A stretch of 64,000 nucleotides of DNA, taken from assembly GCA_044341025.1 (NCBI GenBank), contig JBIISM010000001.1, positions 248,001-312,000 on the forward strand, read 5' to 3'. Under the pieces are notes generated by a model. That model saw nothing but the letters and a program-made list of their open reading frames with translations. It was not told the DNA's origin and ran no database searches. Source of the DNA: JABMMZ01 sp044341025 (GTDB lineage: Bacteria > Bacteroidota > Bacteroidia > NS11-12g > UBA955). Positions 32,935 to 39,822 of the stretch are shown piece by piece. A program made the translations under genes and the position numbers. Numbering within the stretch: position 1 is the stretch's first letter; each line of letters begins with the position of its first letter.

Positions 32935-33879
32935 ATGTTATCGCGCAGGAATATTCGCATTAAAGTTCTTCAACAGTTATATGCTTTTCAGCAACAAGAC
33001 GCTAAGTCTGTACCTGTATTTCAAAAAGCATTAGAAAATCAATTTTCGGATTTTTATAAATTTTATTATTTCAGTTTACAATTTATCATAGACTTTAACA
33101 CTTTCATGGAAAGTGAAAAAGAGTTGGAATTGGAGAAATACTTTCCCAATAAAAGCCATATTCGAAATGCGGATGCGCTGCAAAGGATAGATTTTTTTAA
33201 ATCATTGTCCGAAAGCACTAACTTTCAAGAGATTTGCGGCAAATTGCCATACGATTGGAGAAGGCATGGCGACATGTTCAACCGCATTTTTATTGACGTG
33301 GTTCAATACGATTTCTTTATTGATTTTTGTGTATTTGACGAGCCAAGTCCAGAAGTGCAAAAAGAGTTTTTAACCAATTTGTATGAATTCTTGTTCAATG
33401 AATTCGAGCTTTTTGAACAATCTATGGAAGATGAATATCTTTATTGGGAAGATGATTCTGCTGATATTTTAAAATCAGTGATCAATACCATTGATACGTT
33501 TTACAACAAAAACAAATTGAAAATCGAAATCATCAATGATAAGCAAAGAGAGGACATTCAATTTGGGGTTACATTGTTTCAAAACTGTATAGTATACAAA
33601 GAATCGTTGGATGAAATTATTCATCACAATACCTCCAATTGGGATGCAGAACGCTTAACAGTAAACGACATAATAATGCTCAGAATGGCATTGTCTGAGT
33701 TTTTGTATTTTGAAACCATTCCACCTAAAGTAAGCATCAATGAGTATTTGGATATTGCCAAATCCTACAGCACACCAAAGAGTCATTTGTTTTTAAATGG
33801 CGTATTGGATAAAATTAGAATCACTTTGACCCAAGATGGTAAATTAAATAAAACGGGTAGGGGATTGAAAAACGAATAA
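32935..33879 (+). CDS. nusB: Transcription antitermination factor NusB (long Bacteroidota form)
   Basis: 314 aa, much longer than the roughly 140-aa proteobacterial protein, as usual in Bacteroidota. The N-terminus MLSRRNIRIKVLQQLYAFQQQD is the NusB RNA-binding Arg-rich start; the middle (about 60-200) is a helical insertion; the NusB core resumes at about 200-305 with WDAERLTVNDIIMLRMALSEFLYFETIPPKVSINEYLDIAKSYSTPKSHLFLNGVLDKI. With NusE it binds boxA RNA of rRNA operons. The next gene has its own -7 element, so it may be transcribed alone or with the downstream genes. Confidence 0.92.
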   Translation: MLSRRNIRIKVLQQLYAFQQQDAKSVPVFQKALENQFSDFYKFYYFSLQFIIDFNTFMESEKELELEKYFPNKSHIRNADALQRIDFFKSLSESTNFQEICGKLPYDWRRHGDMFNRIFIDVVQYDFFIDFCVFDEPSPEVQKEFLTNLYEFLFNEFELFEQSMEDEYLYWEDDSADILKSVINTIDTFYNKNKLKIEIINDKQREDIQFGVTLFQNCIVYKESLDEIIHHNTSNWDAERLTVNDIIMLRMALSEFLYFETIPPKVSINEYLDIAKSYSTPKSHLFLNGVLDKIRITLTQDGKLNKTGRGLKNE

Positions 33880-33886
33880 TTCGATT

Positions 33887-33894
33887 TATTTTTG
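33887..33894 (+). promoter_or_regulatory. -7 element of the DUF1573 lipoprotein gene
   Basis: TATTTTTG, 23 bases before ATG 33918. Confidence 0.5.
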
Positions 33895-33917
33895 CCTCAT
33901 TAATCAATATTAATTAA

Positions 33918-34406
33918 ATGAAACAAATTAGCTTTTGTGTATTAGCATTTTTATTTTTCGCCTCTTGCAACAATAAAGCTGGCGCCAATGAAAACTCAGA
34001 TTCATCCTCTGAAAACAGTTCCGAAATTTCAAACGATCAAATTAACAATCCTGCAACCGCCAGCAATCCAACTGCTACAACAAGCGAATTTGCAATTATG
34101 AATTTTAAAAATACCGATCATAATTTCGGTGACATTTTAGAAAATCAGAAAGTTGAAACCACCTATGAATTCACAAATACAGGGAAAGTTGATCTGTTGA
34201 TCAACGATTGCCGAGCTTCTTGCGGTTGTACAGTGCCAAATTGGCCTAAGACACCCATTAAGCCTGGTGCCTCAGGCGTCATTAAAGTTGTGTTTGACAG
34301 TGCTGGAAAATCAGGTGAAAACAATAAAATCGTAACTGTATTGGCCAATATAAAGGAAGGTTCAATAGAACTTAAATTCAAGGCTTCTGTGCGTTCAATA
34401 AAATAA
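33918..34406 (+). CDS. DUF1573 lipoprotein
   Basis: 162 aa. Lipoprotein signal with lipobox FFASC (about residue 17), a Ser/Asn/Glu-rich linker (about 20-55), then a DUF1573 Ig-like domain (about 58-160): FKNTDHNFGDILENQKVETTYEFTNTGKVDLLINDCRASCGCTVPNWPKTPIKPG. The CRASCGCT motif is the family signature and may bind metal or form a disulphide. These proteins are anchored in the periplasm or outer membrane and are of unknown role. yajC and coaE follow at 13 and 4 bases, so it heads a three-gene operon. Confidence 0.88.
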   Translation: MKQISFCVLAFLFFASCNNKAGANENSDSSSENSSEISNDQINNPATASNPTATTSEFAIMNFKNTDHNFGDILENQKVETTYEFTNTGKVDLLINDCRASCGCTVPNWPKTPIKPGASGVIKVVFDSAGKSGENNKIVTVLANIKEGSIELKFKASVRSIK

Positions 34407-34419
34407 TTTAGTAAATAAC

Positions 34420-34749
34420 ATGGACAATTCAATTATAATTTTAGATGCTCCTGCTCAAGGAGGTTCAAGCAGCTTCATGATCATGATGGGCTTGATGTTG
34501 GTGGTGATGTATTTTTTTATGATCAGACCTCAACAAAAGAAAATGAAAACCCAAAAGAAATTCATTGAAGAATTAAAAAAGGGTGATCTAATCGTTACCA
34601 CTGGCGGTATTCATGGTAAAGTGGTTTCACTTGACGAAGGTTCAACTCTTGTAATCGATTCTGAAGGTACTAGATTGAAAATCGAAAAGTCTTCGATTTC
34701 ATCTGACTTAAGTGCGCCTTTGAACGCAGTTGCAGTTGTAAAAGCATAA
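34420..34749 (+). CDS. yajC: Preprotein translocase accessory subunit YajC
   Basis: 109 aa with one membrane helix (about 18-38: SFMIMMGLMLVVMYFFMI) followed at once by RPQQKKMKTQKKFIEELKKGDLIVTTGGIHGKV, the invariant YajC signature (RPQxKK...GDxVVTxGGIxGxV). It associates with SecDF at the inner membrane. Contained in a tight cluster: the DUF1573 gene ends 13 bases before and coaE starts 4 bases after. The C-terminal part (about 75-109) is a small beta domain. Confidence 0.95.
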   Translation: MDNSIIILDAPAQGGSSSFMIMMGLMLVVMYFFMIRPQQKKMKTQKKFIEELKKGDLIVTTGGIHGKVVSLDEGSTLVIDSEGTRLKIEKSSISSDLSAPLNAVAVVKA

Positions 34750-34753
34750 TTCT

Positions 34754-35338
34754 ATGCTCAGGGTCGGCATAACTGGTGGCATTGGCAGCGGCAAAACAAC
34801 GGTTTGCTCTATTTTTGAAAAACTTGGAGCACCTGTTTATTATGCCGATTTGAAAGCCAAAGAGCTGGTAAATACCAATCTAGAATTACAAAATAAAATC
34901 ACACATGCCTTTGGGCATAACTCTTTTATAGAAGGCGCGTATAACCGCGCCTTTATTGCGTCTATCGTTTTTTCAGACCAGGAAAAACTTGAATTGTTGA
35001 ATTCGATTATACATCCTTTTGTTTTGAATGATTGGGGGAAGTTTTGTCAACAATATGCCAATAAAACATACGTGGTAAAAGAGGCTGCCATTATGTTAGA
35101 AACTGAGAGTAAAAATTCTGTTGACTATATTGTGTTGGTTCATGCGCCTATGGAACTTAGAGTTCAAAGAATACAGGAAAGGGATGGCGTTTCTAAATCT
35201 GAAATTGAAGCAAGGATTAATGCCCAAATGTCTGAGGATGAAAAATTGAAATTAGCAGATTCAGTGATATGCAATGACCAAAAACATTCGCTAATTGAAC
35301 AGGTATTAACTTTGCATCAAAAATTTATTTTACTTTAA
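34754..35338 (+). CDS. coaE: Dephospho-CoA kinase
   Basis: 194 aa, standard size. It phosphorylates dephospho-CoA, the last step of CoA synthesis. P-loop GITGGIGSGKTTVCSIF (about 5-21), the acceptor-binding VYYADLKAKEL, NSIIHPFV, and the lid QRIQERDGVSKSEIEARINAQM are conserved. It is the last gene of the DUF1573-yajC-coaE cluster and its 3' end overlaps the convergent pdxJ by 9 bases, leaving no room for a terminator between them. Confidence 0.94.
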   Translation: MLRVGITGGIGSGKTTVCSIFEKLGAPVYYADLKAKELVNTNLELQNKITHAFGHNSFIEGAYNRAFIASIVFSDQEKLELLNSIIHPFVLNDWGKFCQQYANKTYVVKEAAIMLETESKNSVDYIVLVHAPMELRVQRIQERDGVSKSEIEARINAQMSEDEKLKLADSVICNDQKHSLIEQVLTLHQKFILL

Positions 35339-36058
35339 TTGATTCAAATACATTTTAATTGTATTGGACATCCCGTATTCTAATGAATCGCAAATAAGCG
35401 CGTGACCGATGCTGACTTCTAATAATCCAGGAACATTTTCTGCAAAATACTTTAAATTAATAAGGTCTAAATCGTGGCCTGCATTTATGCCTAAACCAAA
35501 TTCCATTGCTTTTTTGGCAGTTTCAATATACGGTTTCACCGCAGCCTCTCTGTTTATGCTGAAATTTGCTGCATAAAATTCTGTATACAATTCAATTCTG
35601 TCGGTTCCTGTCTTTGCGGCCGATTCAATTAAATCTGAATTAGGGTTTAAAAAAATGCTGGTTCTTATTCCCTCTGCTTTAAACCGTGCGTTGGTTTTGG
35701 CTAAAAAATCTAAATGTGTGTTAGTATCCCAACCTGCATTACTGGTTAATACATCTGGCGGATCAGGTACCAAAGTCACTTGCTGGGGTTTTACTTCTAA
35801 AACCATTTTGATAAATTCTTCGCTCGGATACCCTTCAATGTTGTATTCCGTTTTTATGGTGTTTTTAAGGGCGTACACGTCATCAAATCGGATATGTCTC
35901 TGATCGGGTCTTGGATGAATCGTTATGCCCTCAGCACCGTATGATTCGATTTTCTTTGCAAATAAAATCAAATCTGGATTATTGCCACCTCTGGCATTTC
36001 TAATAGTTGCTAATTTATTAATGTTAACGCTTAACTTGGTCTTATTTAAAATTTCCAT
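35330..36058 (-). CDS. pdxJ: Pyridoxine 5'-phosphate synthase
   Basis: 242 aa. TIM-barrel enzyme that condenses 1-deoxyxylulose 5-phosphate with 3-amino-2-oxopropyl phosphate to PNP. Signatures: LSVNINKLATIRNARGGNNPD, GAEGITIHPRPDQRHIR, QVTLVPDPPDVLTSNAGWD and the C-terminal phosphate site GLGINAGHDLDL, then VSIGHALICDSL. Its ATG lies within the last 13 bases of the upstream helix-hairpin-helix gene, so translation is coupled to two outer-membrane proteins. pdxH at 7.4 kb supplies the next step. The linkage of B6 synthesis with these membrane proteins is unexplained. Confidence 0.95.
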   Translation of the reverse strand: MEILNKTKLSVNINKLATIRNARGGNNPDLILFAKKIESYGAEGITIHPRPDQRHIRFDDVYALKNTIKTEYNIEGYPSEEFIKMVLEVKPQQVTLVPDPPDVLTSNAGWDTNTHLDFLAKTNARFKAEGIRTSIFLNPNSDLIESAAKTGTDRIELYTEFYAANFSINREAAVKPYIETAKKAMEFGLGINAGHDLDLINLKYFAENVPGLLEVSIGHALICDSLEYGMSNTIKMYLNQLK

Positions 36059-38019
36059 TGTAATTGAATATTTAGGTCGCTGGCATGCGGTGATTCGATT
36101 AAATTTAATCCTGATCCACTGCTTTGAATCCCTGCATATGAGCTTCGTGCAAATCTAAACCAAATTTGCAAATCTTTTTGTACTTGATATTTAATAAGTA
36201 TGTAGCCTCTTATTCCTTTGCCATTATATGACGGAATATTGAAAGTTCCTGGTACATCATTTTCATAGGCAAAGGTTCTGCTGTTAAAATCATCTGCACT
36301 AAAAATACTGTAACGCATGCAAATATTGATTCTTTTCTTGCATGCAAATTGAATGTCTTGGTAAATCAAACTTCCTCTTGTAGGGCTTTGGTTTTCAATT
36401 CTATAGTTTACAAATTCTATACGGGTTCTAATTGTTATTGTTTCAAATTTCACTTCGCTGTGTAAACGATAAGCCGTCTTTTGGTGCTGGGTAATGCTAT
36501 GGATGGCCTCAGTGATTTGGTTGTTTTGCTGATGTTCAATATACTTATACCTAAAGTAGATAGAAAACGGATTTTTGGTTTTGTATGCAATTTCAACCAT
36601 ACGTTCAACTTGAAAACTTGGGGCATCAATTCTGAATTTTGGGCGTTTAAATTGGCTAATGTCATTGTAAAAACACAAGCTAAATTTTGAAGGCAATTGT
36701 GCCGATAATCCGAGGTACAAACCACGCTCATTATTGCTATTCCCTGAGCTTCCAAAACCATTGCTCAATTTTGAATTGTCGGCAGTGGAATACCTCCTGT
36801 AAAGCAAACTTAAATCTGTCTTTTTGCCCAGGGTCCTCAAAAATCCTAAAACCATTGATGTTTTAAACCACTGGTGGCTGGTTATCTCGCCAAACACTAA
36901 ATTGTTTTTTAAATGTGCTTTCCAATCTACCCCAATTTTGATTCCTTTTACTTGAGCAATTTCCATTTCTTTAAATTTAGAGAATGGATTTAAATCGATT
37001 TTATGAATGATTAAGCTTGATCCTACCTCAAAGTTTTGATTGGTATACCGCCCGTGGTAACCAGATAAATACTGATACAATTGATGCCGACTGCTTTGTT
37101 CGTCTTTTGTTCTGTAATAACCAGAGTTTATAATACTTCCAATTTCATATCCATTGCTGTCATTGTATATTTTACTGTCCAATTGTCTTATTCCTGCAAA
37201 ACAATTCAGTTCGATTTGCTTTGATATGTTTTTAACAATAGAAATCCCCCTTAAAAAGCTTGTTTCATTAAAAGATTTATAAGGTTTAGAGCCTACATTG
37301 TTGCGCATGATTTGCATAACCAATGCTGATTTTCCATTCGCCAATCCAGTTCCGATACTTAAACCTTGTGCAAAATTTATTTGTTGGTCGCCTAAAAGAA
37401 TACTTTGGATTTTGTTTTTAGGTTTAAGCAATACAAAAGCAGATTGAAACAGCATTTTATGTGTTTCCCCTGCATCTTTTTCAATATGCAATCCATAATC
37501 TAGGTTGGCAGATTCTGAATGGTATAATAATCCAACTTTGGATCGGTTGCCCATAAACCTATTCGAATCATTTAATTTGAATCCTATTGCTTTTTCTAAT
37601 CGATAACTGTACTTAAGTCGCATTAAATCATGACGCTTTTGATTGAGCACCATTTGAAAAGAGAAATCAGTAATTTCAAACACCAATAATACCACAGAGA
37701 TGGCGTTGGAATCCAATCCATCAATGGTCTGTAATTCGTATTTAGATTTGATTGGACCATATTGTTTTTGATGGTCTATTATTTCTTCAATGATTTTAAA
37801 ATCCAATAAATCCATCGAATGAAATTCAATGGAACTGATTTTATTTAAATTAACTTTTTTTATTTTTCGGTGGTTCAATTCCATCTCGGCAAAATCAATT
37901 TCATTGTCTTGATTCAAATAATTGTATTCTATGCGTTTTTCAAGGTCCGCATTCTCAATGTCTTGAGCCTTTAAAAAGCCAATAGAGAAAATAAGCAATG
38001 CACTAAGACTTGATTTCAT
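36046..38019 (-). CDS. Outer-membrane barrel with N-terminal ComEA-like helix-hairpin-helix region
   Basis: 657 aa from ATG 38019, chosen because MKSSLSALLIFSIGFLKAQ is a good signal peptide; the frame extends 20 codons further upstream without family sequence. Residues about 45-110 contain VNLNKISSIEFHSMDLLDFK, then IIDHQKQYGPIKSKYELQTI, closely following the ComEA layout (NLNxAxxxEL...I..R...GPF.s..eL..i.Gi). The remainder (about 130-657) alternates like a large beta-barrel with many aromatic strands and ends in LQWKF, typical of outer-membrane insertion. DNA binding in the periplasm is plausible but the hairpins are divergent. It overlaps both neighbours (17 and 13 bases). Confidence 0.72.
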   Translation of the reverse strand: MKSSLSALLIFSIGFLKAQDIENADLEKRIEYNYLNQDNEIDFAEMELNHRKIKKVNLNKISSIEFHSMDLLDFKIIEEIIDHQKQYGPIKSKYELQTIDGLDSNAISVVLLVFEITDFSFQMVLNQKRHDLMRLKYSYRLEKAIGFKLNDSNRFMGNRSKVGLLYHSESANLDYGLHIEKDAGETHKMLFQSAFVLLKPKNKIQSILLGDQQINFAQGLSIGTGLANGKSALVMQIMRNNVGSKPYKSFNETSFLRGISIVKNISKQIELNCFAGIRQLDSKIYNDSNGYEIGSIINSGYYRTKDEQSSRHQLYQYLSGYHGRYTNQNFEVGSSLIIHKIDLNPFSKFKEMEIAQVKGIKIGVDWKAHLKNNLVFGEITSHQWFKTSMVLGFLRTLGKKTDLSLLYRRYSTADNSKLSNGFGSSGNSNNERGLYLGLSAQLPSKFSLCFYNDISQFKRPKFRIDAPSFQVERMVEIAYKTKNPFSIYFRYKYIEHQQNNQITEAIHSITQHQKTAYRLHSEVKFETITIRTRIEFVNYRIENQSPTRGSLIYQDIQFACKKRINICMRYSIFSADDFNSRTFAYENDVPGTFNIPSYNGKGIRGYILIKYQVQKDLQIWFRFARSSYAGIQSSGSGLNLIESPHASDLNIQLQWKF

Positions 38020-38812
38020 ATGCGATGCTAATACAGGTGCTAAATCCAAGTAATATATGGGCAGTGAAGGCAAAACCAAGTTCGGTTTTTTGCTTTTTTA
38101 GTCCGATACCTAAACCCAATTGTTTGCCTGCATTCGAGGAGCAAATATTTAAATTGAAACTAGAGTCTTTTCGGAATGAAATAGCTGATTTGAATTTTAT
38201 TGAGGAGAGGCTCGATTTTTCAAATTCAAATATTAGTTGTATCCTTTTTTCAATGCTATACCCAATTCCCCATTGGACAATTTGGTTTTGTGTAGAGCCC
38301 TCAAATTGACTTGAGGGTAAATTGAAAATATTTTGGACAATAAAGCTTGACTTTATTTTTGAGTGAACTTGAACACTTATAGAAGCATCAATATTGGCGA
38401 ATTTTCTTTTTCCATATTTATACAAGTTTAAGTATTCTATTTTGCCTCTTAGTCCAGTTTTTATTTCTTTAATGGGTTTTAATGCCGTGCAAAGCCCAAT
38501 TGTGTTTTGTTGGTATCCTGCATTTCCTTGATTTTGCCAAGTCATACCCATTGCAATTTGCTTTGTAGAGGTTTGTAAATTCAAGCCAGAAGAATAAAGC
38601 TCGCGAACACCGTATGGATTGCTAATTGAATAGGAGAGTGTGGTATTTGAATTGAGCATTTCAGATGGGTTGTTTAAAGCGGCGAAATAGTTGTTGGAAT
38701 TGCAGAAACTGCCGCACGACGAGAATGCCTCGTATCCATAGACTTGTGCAAGCGATTGATGTTTAATAAAGCAAAGCAAGCCCAGTATCAAAATTATAGG
38801 TTTGAAATTCAT
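38003..38812 (-). CDS. Outer-membrane protein, PorV/FadL-like barrel
   Basis: 269 aa. Signal peptide about 1-22 (ending SLAQ). The mature start YGYEAFSSCGSFCNSNNYFAALNNPSEML recalls the NPA-type N-terminus of FadL/PorV/PorQ barrels, and the rest is strand-rich with a final aromatic-poor strand ISIAYEIKS. It is clearly shorter than FadL (about 440) and than PorQ (about 345), so it may be a small relative. The C-terminus overlaps the start of the helix-hairpin-helix barrel gene by 17 bases, suggesting the two proteins are made together. The substrate is unknown. Confidence 0.6.
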   Translation of the reverse strand: MNFKPIILILGLLCFIKHQSLAQVYGYEAFSSCGSFCNSNNYFAALNNPSEMLNSNTTLSYSISNPYGVRELYSSGLNLQTSTKQIAMGMTWQNQGNAGYQQNTIGLCTALKPIKEIKTGLRGKIEYLNLYKYGKRKFANIDASISVQVHSKIKSSFIVQNIFNLPSSQFEGSTQNQIVQWGIGYSIEKRIQLIFEFEKSSLSSIKFKSAISFRKDSSFNLNICSSNAGKQLGLGIGLKKQKTELGFAFTAHILLGFSTCISIAYEIKS

Positions 38813-38827
38813 AGTGTTCGTTTAACC

Positions 38828-38835
38828 CAAAGATA
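38828..38835 (-). promoter_or_regulatory. -7 element of the barrel/pdxJ operon
   Basis: TATCTTTG on the minus strand, 15 bases before ATG 38812; a TTTG at 38863-38860 lies 24 bases upstream. Confidence 0.5.
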
Positions 38836-38965
38836 AGGCAAGAATTTGAAAAATAAAAACAAATCAATTGACCTTAATCTCCAGAAAAATTCCTTTTTAT
38901 AAGACATTTTTATGGTCTTGAATTAAACTATTCGTTTATGTTACTAATTATTCCAACAAACCTTT

Positions 38966-38973
38966 TAATTTTG
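38966..38973 (+). promoter_or_regulatory. -7 element immediately before the TrkA-type gene
   Basis: TAATTTTG; ATG 38979 follows after five bases, so the transcript is probably leaderless. Confidence 0.5.
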
Positions 38974-38978
38974 CATTA

Positions 38979-39674
38979 ATGATTAAAGCAAAATTTGCAG
39001 TAATTGGTCTTGGCCGTTTTGGAGGTAAGATCGCCAGACAACTTTCAAGAAGAGGCGCGGAAGTAGTTGCCATCGATGACCATGAAGATAAAGTTGAATT
39101 GTTAAAAGAAGACGTAGCGATGGCCATAACCATGGATGCGACAGAAATCAATGCACTTAAAAGTTTTAAAATTGAAGAAATGGATGCTGTTGTGGTTGCA
39201 ATAGGCGAAAATTTTGAAGCTTTGATGTTGACCGTCGTGAATTTATTGGAATTAAAAATCAAACGTATTATAGCACGCGCAGGTTCTCCACACCAGAGAC
39301 TAATACTCGAAAAACTGGGTATAACTGAGATATTATCGCCAGAAGAAGAAGTTGGTATATTGGTTGCAGAAAGGCTTATTCATCCGAGTGTGAAAACATT
39401 TTTACAATTACCAGATGGTTATGAAATAGCAGAAATTTCTGCGCCCAAGGGGATAAAAAACATGACCATTGAGAAAATTGAATTTGATGTAAAATACAAC
39501 CTAAGTCTAATAACAATTAAACGCTTATATGAAGTAGAAAAACGAGGAAAAGTTGAGCATGAAAGACATTTGTTGGGGGTAGTCCAATCCAATACGATCA
39601 TATATGAACAAGACGAAATTATTGTCATGGGTAAGGAAATTGATATAGAAAGGTTTATTGAGTTGAATAAATAA
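38979..39674 (+). CDS. trkA: TrkA/KtrA-type RCK regulator of potassium uptake
   Basis: 231 aa. N-terminal Rossmann RCK domain about 4-130: FAVIGLGRFGGKIARQLSRRGAEVVAIDDHEDKVE, with GLGRFG as the nucleotide loop and Asp/Glu at the end of strand 2, then AVVVAIGENFEALMLTVV and RIIARAGSPHQRLILEKLG. C-terminal RCK_C domain about 140-228: GYEIAEISAPKGIKNMTIEKI ... DEIIVMGKEIDIERFIEL. It gates a Ktr/Trk channel subunit at the inner membrane, binding NAD(H), ATP or c-di-AMP; the membrane subunit is not in the window. Its size matches KtrA. It ends at a strong terminator. Confidence 0.9.
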   Translation: MIKAKFAVIGLGRFGGKIARQLSRRGAEVVAIDDHEDKVELLKEDVAMAITMDATEINALKSFKIEEMDAVVVAIGENFEALMLTVVNLLELKIKRIIARAGSPHQRLILEKLGITEILSPEEEVGILVAERLIHPSVKTFLQLPDGYEIAEISAPKGIKNMTIEKIEFDVKYNLSLITIKRLYEVEKRGKVEHERHLLGVVQSNTIIYEQDEIIVMGKEIDIERFIELNK

Positions 39675-39691
39675 TGCCAAGCAGAAAAAGA

Positions 39692-39723
39692 AAAAGCCCG
39701 AAAGTAGACTTCGGGCTTTTTCT
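39692..39723 (+). terminator. Terminator after trkA
   Basis: AAAAGCCCGAA (39692-39702), 7-base loop, TTCGGGCTTTT (39710-39720), then T-rich. Confidence 0.9.
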
Positions 39724-39777
39724 TTGCCATTTAGACTATTTTTTCTGTTATCATATTTTTCAGCGAACATTTTGTCA

Positions 39778-39785
39778 TATTTTTG
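39778..39785 (+). promoter_or_regulatory. -7 element of lon
   Basis: TATTTTTG, 37 bases before ATG 39823. Confidence 0.45.
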
Positions 39786-39822
39786 TTCGTGGTACGTCTA
39801 TTGCGTTAAGAGAGCTAATATT

